Source: Acanthococcus lagerstroemiae (lineage: Eukaryota; Arthropoda; Insecta; Hemiptera; Eriococcidae). Taken from it: DNA of 64,000 nt. The position numbers were made by a program, and so were the translations under genes. Under the pieces are notes generated by a model, which was not told the DNA's origin, ran no database searches, and was given only the letters and a program-made list of their open reading frames with translations. Position 1 is the stretch's first letter; each line of letters opens with the position of its first letter. The stretch spans positions 67,180,344 to 67,244,343 of the forward strand of contig CM063108.1 of assembly GCA_031841125.1 (NCBI GenBank). Direction: 5' to 3'. Shown here piece by piece: positions 45,679 to 57,403 of the stretch.

Positions 45679-48465
45679 CACACTGGGCGAAATGCTGGTT
45701 TTAGGCGGCCAAAACTCCATAAAATGAAGCGAGCCAAATTTACATAAATGGTGGAAATGATTATTCTTCAGTATCAGATGACCTAAAAACAGCACAACTT
45801 ATCTCCCAGAGTTGGATATCAATTTGAACATTTCAAAATTTAAGGGGGAATAAATATAATAGTTCAGGAAAGTGAAAAATTTCTACAGGAAAATAAGTAG
45901 GAATCCCACACATTTAAAATGAAAATTACGAGACCTGTCACACATAGCATTTATATGTGGGTGAACGAGATTTTTTTTCACAGGAGAATAATGAAATATT
46001 CATTTATTTAATTTTTTTTTTTTAATATTCAAAGATGTGACACATTTCAAAACATTATTAGCGAGTACCATCCCTGATTAGATGTTTCTCCTCATGATGG
46101 AAGTGTCATGTAAATATTCGATCGTTTACAAAATAATTTAATTTTTCATTTGTCATAAATAATAAATTCCTGACAATTCACGGGCGTTTTAAATATGGTT
46201 CGTGATTTTCATACTGATATGTTGTGATTCTTTTTTCTCGGAATTATTTGTCTTTCTACAGTTCATTCGTCACTTTTACTGTTCATGTATTTTTTTTTAC
46301 CGGGAAATTTGTTTTTTCTTGTCGTATATAAATTTTTCCTGTGGATAGAGTTTATTGTTCCTGTGAATATCATTTTTCATTCCTGTGTCGATAAATGCAT
46401 GCCAAATTTAAGTAAATTGTTTTAAAAGATGATAAAATGAAGGGTCGTTTCAAATGACGATGGTGAAGCCAGAACTTGACGTAGAATGTTTTTTTTTTGT
46501 TTTTTTTTTTATTCCTTGATAAAAACAGTTCAATTTGGATGAGTTCTTTATAAAAGAAACTTCACGTTCCTAACCTCAAAATAAATGTGAAGTTCAAAAT
46601 TACTGTCCATTGTGCCCTACCAAATACCTTCTCTTTATGGACTGGGAAAACCCTGATCCAACTCGATCCGAAAATATACTAAATGAGTTTTGTTACTTTG
46701 AACATTCATCTAATAATCCTGCCTTCATTCAGCTGCGACCGTTTGTGACCTTCAGAGAAAACGAGGAAATAATGACGAACGATGTGGAAGGCAGCAAGGC
46801 CCGCTATATTAAAACCCACCTAATGTGTCAAAATATCAATTTTCACTTTTTGGGTATTTGGGAATGCAGGAGACGTGTTCTTTCACGGGGGACTTGTCCC
46901 ATTTTATAAGAAGTTATAAAACACTCTAAAAACATATCTATGTTACAACCCTCCAAGTGTGTCAAAAACCACTTACGTGCAGCGAACTGTGGTTTTTGTG
47001 TTCAAACCGAGCTGCATAGTTAGTGTGAACATAGCTCAATTATTTGCCGTGAGTTTCGAGTGGATTGGGTAACGAGCACGAGAAAATTCAAGGAACCACG
47101 GGGGGGGGGCACTTTTAATCACAATTCTACAGAAAACAGGTTTTGACACACCTACGTGGGTTGTAATATAGAGAGTCAGGCATGAGATGTGCGCTGTGGT
47201 GTTATGCGTGTATCCAGTGTATTGTGCAAAGACGTACCGATGGGGGGGGGATAACCCCCTCCCACTAGGAATTTTTCCCTCAATAGTTGGGAAAATCCAC
47301 CATTTCAGTCAGGCGGAGTTGAAAAAATCCAAAGAGTCAAAAGATTAGCTTGTTATTTTTTAAATATTGTTTTGCTACTTGGAAATTGAGTTGAGAAGTT
47401 GAAAAATTCCAACAAGTCACGAAGTTTTTTTTCTTTTTCTTTTTTTGCTTCAATGCTTGGGAATTTTGAGTTGAGTCAGTTGGGGCTCTCACAATTTGTA
47501 CCCCCTCCCCCAGGAAAAATTCTATGGTACATCCCTGGTATTGTGGTATCACGGATATCACTAATTGGGTATCCTCTTATCATCTTGGCAAAACTAGGGT
47601 CTGGGTTCTCAGTTCTTGTTATTTGTTCATTTCAACTTTCGTGTTTGATTCTATTTACCTTGGATTAGAAGATTTGTGCGTTATATTTGTTTTATTAAAT
47701 GTAAATAAGGAAAGTTCCTCAGAACTTAGTTTTTAGTTCTGGTTTTGTTTTGATGTTTATTAGAAGTTGATTAAACCCTAACAGTTCCAGTTCCGCCTTT
47801 TTTTTCCTTTCTTTTTTTTTCAAATAGAACGGAACTAATATATTTTTTAAGGATATTGGGTAGCCTACTCAACGTAGTCAAGTTAAAAAAATAATTTCTA
47901 ATTATTAAAATGTTTTTGTATATATATTTTTTAATGATTACCTACTCAGTTTTTGCTTCAGTTTTAATTTTGAAACAATCTTTCAAATTTGTATAACTAT
48001 ATTGAGATGTTAATCTAAAAATGATGTTGCAAATTATACTCCGGTTTGTATTTTATGATCAAATTCTTGCTTGTTTTTACTGATTCATCCAACGCTATAT
48101 TCCTACGCAGGTTTTAAAGTATGCAAGTTGTTATTTAGTCTAAAATGAGCGTATCAAACATATTTTTCTTAGTAGCTAAAATTTTGGCAATCTTTTGATG
48201 AATCAAGTAATATTAATCACAAGGAAGTGAAATTGTACAAAAAAATTATCCATTTAAACGAGTCCCATCTAAATTTGTTGGATTTTTGATTCAAGTTGTG
48301 ACACCCTGTATATTACTTGTGAAGAGGACCAGGAGGACACCCTGTGTATAGAGACTGACCACTGGAAGGAAAGGAAGTATTTCTACGTACAAGTTAATGT
48401 AAAATTTTGACTTGAACCAAGCAAACATGTTTTGGCCGCCTAGAATCACGATTTCGCCCAGTGTG
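45679..48465. mobile_element. Transib-like DNA transposon, decayed or non-autonomous
   Basis: A 2787-bp element with ~37-bp TIRs: CACACTGGGCGAAATGCTGG..TAGGCGGCCAAAAC at the left and the inverse of CACACTGGGCGAAATCGTGA..TAGGCGGCCAAAAC at the right (about 90% identical). It is flanked by the 5-bp direct repeat AGACG (45674-45678 and 48466-48470). A CAC..TG heptamer, a 23-bp spacer and a CCAAAAC core match the layout known for Transib ends and recombination signals. No transposase-length frame is visible; a 100-residue unassigned frame lies inside. A different superfamily with 5-bp duplications remains possible. Confidence 0.78.
46583..46909 (+). CDS. Unassigned Cys-containing frame in the Transib-like element
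   Basis: An open frame of about 108 codons with no ATG near its start; it follows a stop at 46571. It reads KCEVQNYCPLCPTKYLLFMD at the start, then NEFCYFEHSS, IQLRPFVTF and IWECRRRVLSR. The C-x5-C-x2-C opening and spaced later Cys/His suggest a zinc-binding remnant, but I do not recognise a family. Possibly part of the element's original protein, possibly chance. Confidence 0.2.
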   Translation, partial: KCEVQNYCPLCPTKYLLFMDWENPDPTRSENILNEFCYFEHSSNNPAFIQLRPFVTFRENEEIMTNDVEGSKARYIKTHLMCQNINFHFLGIWECRRRVLSRGTCPIL

Positions 48466-49450
48466 AGACGATTCAAACTGCCTGTTTAAAATCAAGGTGT
48501 TTTAAGCTAACCCTGGCCACACCCTGTACAAAACGATTTAAATTTGAGTAGAAAAGATCTTAGTATTCTGAATTTCGGTTCTCAACTCAGGGTCTGCTGC
48601 CTGTTATAAAAATACAGAATTGGAGACATATTGGATTATTGACAGACAAACAGCCGTACAACACACACACAGACAAGCAGATAAGACAGATGAATGTTAG
48701 AAACGGAACTCCAAGCGGAAGGTACACTCGAGCAATGGCCTTTAGTGATTGTGCAAGTGATAGAGATTGCGACATTTATTCTCAATTCGCTCTATATAGA
48801 AAAAAAAAAGAAAAAAGTTCAGATCGAAACTAAGTTTTTCAATAGATGATACAGACAGATTATCTACACATCATCAGGATGAGTTGCCTAATCACCAAGT
48901 ACACGAATGATAGATAGCTTTAGAACACCTTCCAGTCGGCCTAATTCACGCCGATGAAAATAATGAACGAACATTTTCTATTAATTTCTGATAATTACAC
49001 GGCTCCTTTGAAGTGTCAATAAGTACCTCGTTCAGCGTGTTCAAGGTTGTAACAGCCAAAATCGACAAACATGCATCTACTGACCTAATTTTCGGGAAAC
49101 AGAGAAGCACCAAAGACAGATACGTGTTTTCTCGCTTGGGTTGGAATCGACGACCTTGGTTGTGTTTTCATCTGCGAATTACATAGTCGGGAAATTAGCT
49201 TATAACTTTGACGCTGAACATTAGGAGGTGATTACCGTTATGAGTTTATATTACACGGTAAACTCGTTTCATTTAATTTCGTTTCATCTCCCACCAGGGT
49301 ATTCGTTTCTCGATAATTAACGATCTCGAGCAAGGTTGGGCGGTAGCCCGTAAAATGTACATTCATGTAAGTTTACGAGTCCGAGTTTAGTTTTTACGAT
49401 ACCATGTAGTGTAACGACATAAAAATGCAATCGAACGCCTGTTATTTTAG

Positions 49451-49495
49451 GACGAAAAGAATCAAATTCTGACCACAAACGCCTGGCTAAATTTG
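49451..49495 (+). CDS. nAChR alpha subunit exon 3, proximal version
   Basis: The exon is 45 bp, preceded by TGTTATTTTAG and followed by GTAAGT. It encodes DEKNQILTTNAWLNL and starts on a codon boundary matching the end of exon 2 (IIDV). In Cys-loop receptors this segment is beta-strand 1-2 with the loop-D Trp (TNAWLN here), which lines the complementary face of the ligand site. From vertebrate alpha7 and insect subunits, exon 3 is normally 45 bp and followed by a 110-bp exon 4 starting with Glu/Ser-Trp, absent from this window. A second version lies 13.8 kb downstream. Using one, both or neither keeps the frame, but only one should give a normal protein. Confidence 0.94.
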
Positions 49496-50256
49496 GTAAG
49501 TGTCACAGTTTGTGCACCAGAACACGCGTGATTTTGAAACTATGTTTTTTTTTGTTTTTTGTGTGTTAGCGTGTGACATGCGTATACGTTAAACGCGCAT
49601 ATTTACAATAACAGTTTGGTAATCGTATTTTTGCGCTTTTTGCGTTTTTTTTTGTTATTGTTTTTCGGTTTGCCTTTGCTGAAAAATGAAAGTGGTTTTT
49701 AAACGATGCTTCGTGTGGAATTGATTTTTAAATACGGGCACGCGTTCGAGTTTTGGTTGAAAAACAAAAAAAATGTGATGTGGGAAGGATGTAGCTGCGC
49801 TCGCACCATCAAGATTTATACGTACCTATAGATGTTCGTGCACAGTTTATCTGTTTTAATTACTGTTTTAATTACACGAGATTACGAGCGTAATACGGCG
49901 TTAAAGTGTACTACGTCTCGAGGGATAACGATATGCAAAACTGCATACTCTCTGATATCGTAATTCCTATTGTACGTATTTGGCTTCGAGTTTCTGTTTC
50001 GGTTCAAAGCATCGCCGTGTCTGTCTGCCGATGTCTTCGCACGAAAAACACTCTGCGCCCTTCATTTCTAGTGTAAATATTCTATCTCAATAAGTGTATA
50101 CGACTTTCTCAAGTATGTGTGTGTTACTGTAGTGCAGCGCCTTTATTTGGTTTTGTTTTTCACTCATCATATGCACGTTTGTAGTTCCCTTCAAATCGAC
50201 CCACAGGAACGAGACTCATTAATAATGATGGTAAAATTTTCGATATTTATTGATAG

Positions 50257-50310
50257 TATCGATATTTCTAACTTATTGTAAATATCGATATGAATTTCCA
50301 AATATCGATA
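50257..50310. promoter_or_regulatory. Cluster of three TATCGATA (DRE-like) sites
   Basis: TATCGATA occurs at 50257-50264, 50283-50290 and 50303-50310, with extra partial TCGATATT and ATATCGAAG words nearby. TATCGATA is the sequence recognised by the insect factor DREF at promoters and insulators. Here it sits about 760 bp after the proximal exon 3. It may be regulatory, or simply an AT-rich short tandem repeat. Confidence 0.4.
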
Positions 50311-50752
50311 AATATCGAAGATCGGTTAATCTTACCAATTTTCAAGAATAAAAGACTGTACGGCTGCACGCTGCAGTGTATAGCTAGCGCGAGTCTTCCA
50401 TAAGTCCAATATGCAATCGTGAATCGTCAAATCGTGTCACCCATGCAATGTGGTAGCGGGTAGGTAAGGTGCAGGGTACAGATGTATCGGCTATCAGAGT
50501 TCAGGGAAGCAGAGATCTAGAGAACCGAGAAGAGATTCAAGTTTCAAGAAACTTAAGACTCTTGAGACTGGTAAATGATGAGTATTCCTATATCACTTTC
50601 AGAGGAGAATTTCATAGAAAAATGAGTTTTCACACATGGAGGTACATCCTTTTGCTAAGAAAGAAATGAGGACTATGTCCACTATCTACACTAGAGCACC
50701 TGGAAACACCTGAGTACTGACATCCGCCATTTTGAGTCGTTTGGTGCCCAGT

Positions 50753-50819
50753 GATTCACAATTCGATACGCGGCATGCTGGCGGCACGTTCCGCCGCTCG
50801 GCGAAATCAATTGTGAATC
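50753..50819. repeat. 11-bp inverted repeat around a GC-rich core
   Basis: GATTCACAATT (50753-50763) and AATTGTGAATC (50809-50819) enclose a 45-bp GC-rich core with GCGGCATGCTGGCGGCACG. Could be the ends of a tiny element or a hairpin. Confidence 0.4.
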
Positions 50820-50999
50820 GTCGGGATCAGTTTCACACACGCACATTGGTAGTTCCAGGGCGTCCATTCTTGTTCGGAAATGATTTTCCCTGACTTTTCC
50901 AGGTTTTCCAGGCCAATTTTTCCAGTTTTCCAGACAATTCAAATTACACATGCAAAAAAAGGGGGGGGAGGTCAAATTTTTTCGAACATCGTGAGCGGC

Positions 51000-53900
51000 G
51001 AATATCGTCAATCACTCCACAAACTTTTTTTTTGCAACCGTGTACTTCTGAAGCTGTGGCAGAGAGGGTGTAAAAATTTAATGATGGAAATGAAAACGCG
51101 CTCTATGGGATACAGCGTGGTGCGATGTCAATTAACAACTTCATGATTTTTTCGTGTGACTTAATGCCGACCGTGAAGAGGGGGGGGGGGTGAAAGAATA
51201 AAATTCGAAAATTTGTTTATAGGTTTTGAAGGTCGCTGCATTCGATAGGGGTAATATTTGGATCCTGTCTCTCCTGGTGCGACCCATGAAGTAGCAAGTA
51301 CCCATGAGGTAGCAAGAGCGTAATACAAGCAACGGTTGACTCGAAATTCACCTTTTTATAATTATTAAAGCCAGCGAATAGGGTGAAAATACAGTCTTAT
51401 TTATTCCAAGTGTTGCTAATAGAAATATGTAACGTTGTAAATCAACAGGAAAAGCACAGGAGCTTAAATTTGGTCAAGCGATATTCGAAATCAGCGACAC
51501 AAAACCACCCCTATTTCGATACTTCGTGCAATTTTTCGCCGGAGAAGCTGAATTCGTATTACGACAGTGCTCTGGAAGGGGTCGGATAAAATATCTGAGG
51601 CGATATTCGTAATCAGCGATTCAGAGCTTGGTTGGCTATCCTGTCCAAAAAATTGACTTAAGAATCTCGTAAAGAATTTGGAACCTGAGGAAAACTAGAG
51701 TAACCGAAATTAGCCCTTCCCTCGTGGATCCTGAATGGTTTAGGGGGAGGAAAAATACCTGTGAACAATTTTGCGAACAATTGAGTGGTCAATTTTCTCT
51801 GCTTTCAATTTTCGTACGCGATCAATTTTCCTCTGCGAACAATTTTCGTGCGAACAATTTTCAGGGAACTTGCTTATTTGAAGAGGCCGAAAATGGCACC
51901 ATCTGTCAACTCGTTGGGTCCAGAGATAGTTTGCATGTTTGCCGATAGTTTTGCCCAGTGGCGAACCAAAGTATCTTTTTTGAAAAAGAGGCAGTCTTAG
52001 TTACCGTAACTATAAATTTCGAACATTTCCAGTTAAGAAAGATCTGCGGTCAAATAGGAACAACATGTTCTTACTTGTAAGCCATAGAAAAATCATACAA
52101 CATGAACCTTAACCACTAATTCTGTTCGCCTACTTTAATGAATTTTCTAGGCTAAGAGGTAGGTCTAGGCTAACTTCTGAGCATCTACCTTGTATGAAAT
52201 TTCACGAGGAACATTTTCAGCTAAAAATATTTCATCTAAGCCTCATCATAGATCGCGAGATATCCGCCAAAAAAGACGAAACATGATTTCTGGGCGGGGG
52301 GGGGGGGGACTGGAGCCTTTTGCACCAGGTCTGGGGGGTGGGATTCCTAATATAGTGTTTCTGACACCTAACTGAACATATTCTACCAGGTTCTTCTTTT
52401 CCATCCCAAAATGTCCACTTTACCGATTTTATGGTCTCTTATCTCCTAGGCTATTTGAACAGGGTTCACAAATTTTAAGTTATGTTGAGGATCTCTGATT
52501 TTGGGGGCTCATTATTTCAAGGATTCGTACTTCTTAGGGATTACTACGCATTTTGAGGATTCGCAATTATCAGCACGATTTAGATGGTTCATTGTTTTGA
52601 GGGCTTAAATGTTTACACAGTTACAGGTTCTCAATTTCTAGACACTATCTGCCACCATTTAGGGAACTCACAATTTTTGGGGTTTATCTTGAGGCCTCTA
52701 TTAGCCACTTCAATAGAACCTAAGATTCTAAAAAACTAGTCTAGAAATGTCAAAGGCCTCGAAGAAAGACATTCATATCCGACAGACACGAGAAAATATG
52801 TTTCTCTTGTGAACATAAGTTTCGACGATCACCTTTACACTGCGGATTGCATTCTCCCAGCCCGGCCGTATGTAAACGCTTGACAATGACTACCCCGGCT
52901 AAAAAATGGTATGCCACAGGTCCTTAAGTCTATGCAGAGCGTATATCCTCCTTTTTTGTAAAATACTATACAGCAAAACGTTTAACGCTTCCCGGATAAC
53001 ATCTAAAATCCTTTTCCAACAAATTTTCATTCAAGGTTACGACAAGAGATAGCTTGTGGCTAAAATATGCTTTACACGCTGAGCTACTAACTCAATTTCC
53101 TTTCATTCAAGATCAGACACGAAATTCTATTCCACATTTAATCGTATTTTGTTATCCGACTACCCGCTTTTTTACTCTTTTTTTCCTCATCGGCTTCGTA
53201 TTTACTACGGGGTTATCTTTATGTAAATATTTTCGGATACGATTTTACGCCACGATAACCTTCCTTTACCTCTCCGGTTAGCCGTTATCTTTTGACGCGA
53301 TGTTTAGTCGTTATTTTTTAGCAGCAGCATCAGACGGATATTTACATCTCATTCTGTTAACCTTGTCGCATTGTTATACAGATACCAATAGCGGTATGGA
53401 TATGGTCGTTAGGGTGGATGGGCGGGCGGGTGAAAAACCATCACGGCGTTTTCTTCAAATATGCCTTCGGCGAGGAAATAGCAAAATCGATTGAAACTGG
53501 TATCAGGGCGAAAGAAAACTGGTAACGGTTGTCGTCAAATTTAATACGTAGTAATAATCTTTTCGGTGCCGAGAAAATCCTCCCCGATCAAATTGGGAAG
53601 AATTTCAGTTTTACTCGATGAAGAGATTAGTGGCATGCGTGTTGTGTAAGTAGCGCCTCGGTCATTCTCGAAAATCAAACGCGAGAACTGGATATGGAAA
53701 TCGTTGATGGTACGTGGTTCAGAATTCAATTCCAGGTGGCCGAAATTCAGCAACTCGGTTAATAGGGACTTTTGAGGCCGCTGGAACCGTTTCTCAGAAT
53801 TTTAGAATCCAAATCTCAAAGGGGGCTTCAGGGGGGAGAGACAAAACTCAAATTTATTAACAATTTCGAGTGGGGTGTCAAAAAATATTATCATGTTTTC

Positions 53901-54540
53901 TGAAGTTATATTGTTCGGAATGTGAGAAGAGGCGTCATAGAGAAAAGAGGCCAACCTTCAAAATTTTCAACATTACCACGTGGGGTCACTTGGTGGAGCG
54001 TGTGGCGATGCACGCATGTCAATATCAATGTGGCTCCCCAGATACCGCCCCTGGCCCCGGAAACTACCCTTTCGAGTATTACATCAGTAACCGGAGGGAC
54101 GCATTGTGGCTAGCCTGAGCCCCGCACAAATTTACCAACGAAGAGGCCCTTTCGCACTTTTCTACCTTCGACTTTGTCCATAATCTTCTTCAGGTAGCTA
54201 TCGTCATAAAACCATTATCAAAAAATTCCACTTACTTCAAAAACAAAAGACGTTAATGTTCTAAAAGGTAGCTAAAGCATGAACAAATCTCCTACAGTTT
54301 CCGGGGACCAATTATACTTATTTAATCAACTACAATTCAATTTCGAAACGTCCGTCTGTTGCTTCCAATAACACATTATTATTTTGATCTCTTTACTTTA
54401 CAATACCCGGCAGATTTTTGATTCGGCAGATCAGTATGTCGTGTTGTCACATCATTCTAAGTAATTTACGTTCATATTAAGTATGGGTATCGTCGCCTGT
54501 CCATAACCACCATCTGTCCAGAACCTCCACTCCCTCTCGT
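51000..54540. other. Intronic, no gene recognised
   Basis: Holds a short block of the dispersed minisatellite near 51470-51640 (GCGATATTCGAAATCAGCGA repeated as GCGATATTCGTAATCAGCGA), a (CAATTTTCG.GCGAACAA)n minisatellite at 51765-51862 and poly-G runs at about 51180 and 52295. No splice-bounded conserved coding sequence seen. Confidence 0.45.
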
Positions 54541-54542
54541 AC

Positions 54543-55431
54543 GAGGGAGAAGTTGGTACGATGATAAATAGCCTTAAAAAGAATGTACAGAGGTAGAAAT
54601 GCTAGGAGAAACAATTATAACAATAATTAGGGAAAGTACGAGGAAAACTACTAAATTAATAACAACGAAGGAGAAGGAAGTAATAGCAAAAATAATAATA
54701 GCGAAGAGAGAAAGCCTAACACAAAAGAGAAATAAGACATTAAAAGAAAAGGTACAACTAAACCTACTGTGCAAGGAAATTAAAAGACGATTAAGCAATT
54801 TTAATAAAGATAAGGAAAATAAATTTATCCAAAATATTCTTGAAACCACTAAGATTATTAAAAATATTTACGACCGGATTTGCCTGATTTGCCGCTGCGT
54901 GCCAATTTTTTTGCCGCTCCCAAAAATATACGTGAAACAAATACTATCCCCATCTTCTTCGTTTTCCATTTCCCTCTGAATTTTGCCGCTCTATGCTTAA
55001 GCACACTTTAGCACAATGGTAAATCTGCCATTGAGAATATTTAAAAATTTCTGTCCCTGGCGAAAAGATGGATAAATCATTTTATAGATAAAGATAACGT
55101 TAAACATTTCTATTTCAACAGACCGGAAATAAATACATTTGCAAACAAAATTTCCCGAAAATCTTTACTCAGAAACAAGACAAGAACAACCAGAATTCTT
55201 AAAAAGTGAGATAACAACATCGTGGAGAGTCCAAAAAACAACAACACACCTAAACAGGGAAAGTTTACAAACGAACATTTACAAGCAAGGGGGGCTCTTT
55301 TGGCTTTACTAAATAACCTGTACAACAAAATATTCATTGAAAAGGTGATACCAGAAGAATGGAACAAATCAGGTATTTCAATCCATATACAAGGGGATAA
55401 AAGTAAAATCAAAATCTATCACTCTATGTTA
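54543..55431 (+). pseudogene. LINE fragment L5, part before the foldback insertion
   Basis: The first open piece (54599-54870) is charged, with LLCKEIKRRLSNFNKDKEN, the linker before RT. A ~175-bp unrelated AT-rich stretch follows (about 54871-55045). Then come FANKISRKSLLRNKTRTTR and, at 55222-55431, GKFTNEHLQARGALLALLNN, NKIFIEKVIPEEWNKSG and GDKSKIKIYHSM. The last are RT fingers motifs ('LTNEHLKAGG...IPEEWK.S..I.IHK.GDK.K..NYRPIS'). The reading frame is cut at the TA where foldback copy 2 starts and resumes at 57213. Stops show it is inactive. Confidence 0.82.
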
Positions 55432-57212
55432 GGGTGTCCCTTATTTTACAAGTTTTCGCCAATCGATTGAGTGCGCACTGAAATAACTTCCAATGGAGCT
55501 AGAAACTCGCCATTGTAGCTTAATCTGAGGTCATTAACCCGTGGCGCTTTGACCTTGCAATTATATGTATTATATTGAGATTTTACAAAAAACCGCGAAT
55601 ATCTGAGAATATATCAACTTCAGGATCAAAATGCATACAACATAAAATGTTCCTTGTTAAATTTTCTATAAAAAAGATGCTATATAACTTTTCTCTAGAA
55701 CGCATATATTTACCTAGATAATCGCAAAAATGTGTGAAAGTTTCGAGGAACTTTGTTATTTTTTCTTTCATAACCGACCTCTACTAGCTAAATCGTAATT
55801 ATCTGAAAAAATATTCACTTTAGTACCAAACTGCAAATAACATATGATGTTCCTTGTTAAATTTCCTATAAAAAAGATTCCACACAACTTTTCTTTAGAA
55901 AACATACTTATCAAGATAATTTTTTATTATTTTACGGCTGAAATATCTGTTAATGTCGGGTAATGCACACTACAATATAACTTCCGTCTCTGTCTATGTC
56001 CCTTCTCCCCACCTGGCTACTCCCATGACAAATTGTTGAGTACCTAATTAACGTCTCAATTTTAGGTTCTTTCGCAAAATGTGTCCATCTTCACCCCTTG
56101 AACGATGAGATGAAGAAAAACATGTGCAGAAGAGCATACCTAAATGTTTATTATAGTGTCTTTAGCAAAAACTGACACTTTTCAAGTAAGTACTCATGTT
56201 TTCTTACTTACATGAGCAACGTAACCACTTCTGCACATGTTTTACTTCACCCCTAATTCCAAATTCAATGACTGAAGAAAACCAAACTTTGCGATCTAGG
56301 GTTAACAAACTCTTTCATTGAGTCTTGAGCCATCTAAGATACCGCTGGAGACTTAGTATGGTGGACTTGAGATAATGTATATCAACAATAGGAAACAGCG
56401 ATTTGCCCATAGGAAATGACCCTGAATTCTGAGAACACTCGACTGTTCCTTAATAGCACTATGTTATATCTTATGCGCAAATTGTTGACTATTGTTGATA
56501 TACATACGCATAATCCGAGGTCTACTCTATAGTAGATATAGGTACCCAACAAACTGTCATGAGCGTAGGCAGGTGGGAGGAGGGGGCAAAATGAGACACT
56601 TGCCCCAGTAGACAGAGACTGAAGTTATGTTGTAGTATGCATTACCCGACATTAATAGATATTTTAGTCATCAAATAATTTAAAAACCTATGTTTTTCAA
56701 AAATTCCATGAATTTTTGCGATAATCTCGATAAATATGTATTCTAAAGGAAAGTTGTATAGAATCTTTTTTATAGAAAATTTAACAAGTAACATTTCATG
56801 TTATTTGTATTTATATCCTAAAGTGAATATTTTTTTAGATAACTGCGATTCAGCTAGTAAAGGTCGGGTATGAAAGAAAAAATAACTAAGTTCCTCGAAA
56901 CTTTCACACATTTGTGCAATTATCTCGGTAAGTATGCGTTCTGGAGAAAAGTCGCATGGAATCTTTTTTATAGAAAATTTAATACGGGCATTTTATGTCA
57001 TGTGCATTTTGATCCTAAAGTTGATATGTTCCGAGATATTCGCGATTTTTTTGTACGATATCAGTATTACATGTAACTTCAAGGGCAAAGTGCCACGAGT
57101 TAATGACCTCGGATTGAGCTCAAATTTTTCACGGCGAGTTTCTAGGTCCATTGGAACAAATTTCAGTGCGCACTCAATCGACTAGCGAAAACTTGTAAAA
57201 TAAGGGACCTCC
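55432..57212. mobile_element. Foldback element with long inverted arms, copy 2
   Basis: A 1781-bp copy of the 16044 element. It begins GGGTGTCCCTTATTTTAC right after TTA and ends TAAGGGACCTCC before TAACC, again a TA target site. Arms are imperfect inverted repeats of about 550-600 bp (ACCCGTGGCGCTTTGACCTT on the left, AAGGGCAAAGTGCCACGAGT on the right). The centre matches copy 1 (GCGATCTAGGGTTAACAAAC, GGAAACAGCGATT) but carries an extra ~200 bp with its own inverted repeat (56118-56242). Frames at 55583-55771 and 56870-57185 are repeat products. Confidence 0.9.
56118..56242. mobile_element. Small palindromic insert inside foldback copy 2
   Basis: AAACATGTGCAGAAG (56118-56132) and CTTCTGCACATGTTT (56228-56242) are a perfect 15-bp inverted pair enclosing 95 bp. 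They lie in a segment missing from copy 1. CTTCACCCCT occurs on both sides (about 56089 and 56245), possibly a direct duplication. I read it as a small nested element. Confidence 0.55.
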
Positions 57213-57403
57213 TAACCTATATCTTCAAGTTCAAACGTTTCTACGATACTATCAAAACTCATCTAAAAAAGAATAAACACTATAAACTTTCAGCAGTCAA
57301 AAGAGTAAGCATGCTTTCGCCATAGCTTCTCTATCATAGACCACCTCCATAGAATACACCAGGTAATCAAAAAAGTAAAATACCAACAAAAAATACACTT
57401 GTA
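57213..57403 (+). pseudogene. LINE fragment L5, continuation after the foldback
   Basis: Picks up after the TA target with sequence ending in SIIDHLHRIHQVIKKVKYQQ (about 57316-57390), matching the RT phrase 'GFSTIDHLHTI.QVIEK....K'. It is therefore the downstream part of the same RT region as 54543-55431 and stops at TAA (57401-57403). Confidence 0.75.

Larger units (their letters stand above)
41290..49450 (+). other. Receptor intron 2 (8.2 kb)
   Basis: Runs from GTAAGT after exon 2 to TGTTATTTTAG before the proximal exon 3. It contains a GACTC-type array, a long degenerate minisatellite, a 395-bp TIR element and a 2.8-kb Transib-like element. Between these, 41400-42840 shows nothing recognisable. 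Confidence 0.85.

Noticed and set aside
48955..48990. Third exon 3 version (GATGAAAATAATGAACG)
   Set aside because: No AG acceptor directly before it, no Trp at the loop-D position and a stop soon after.
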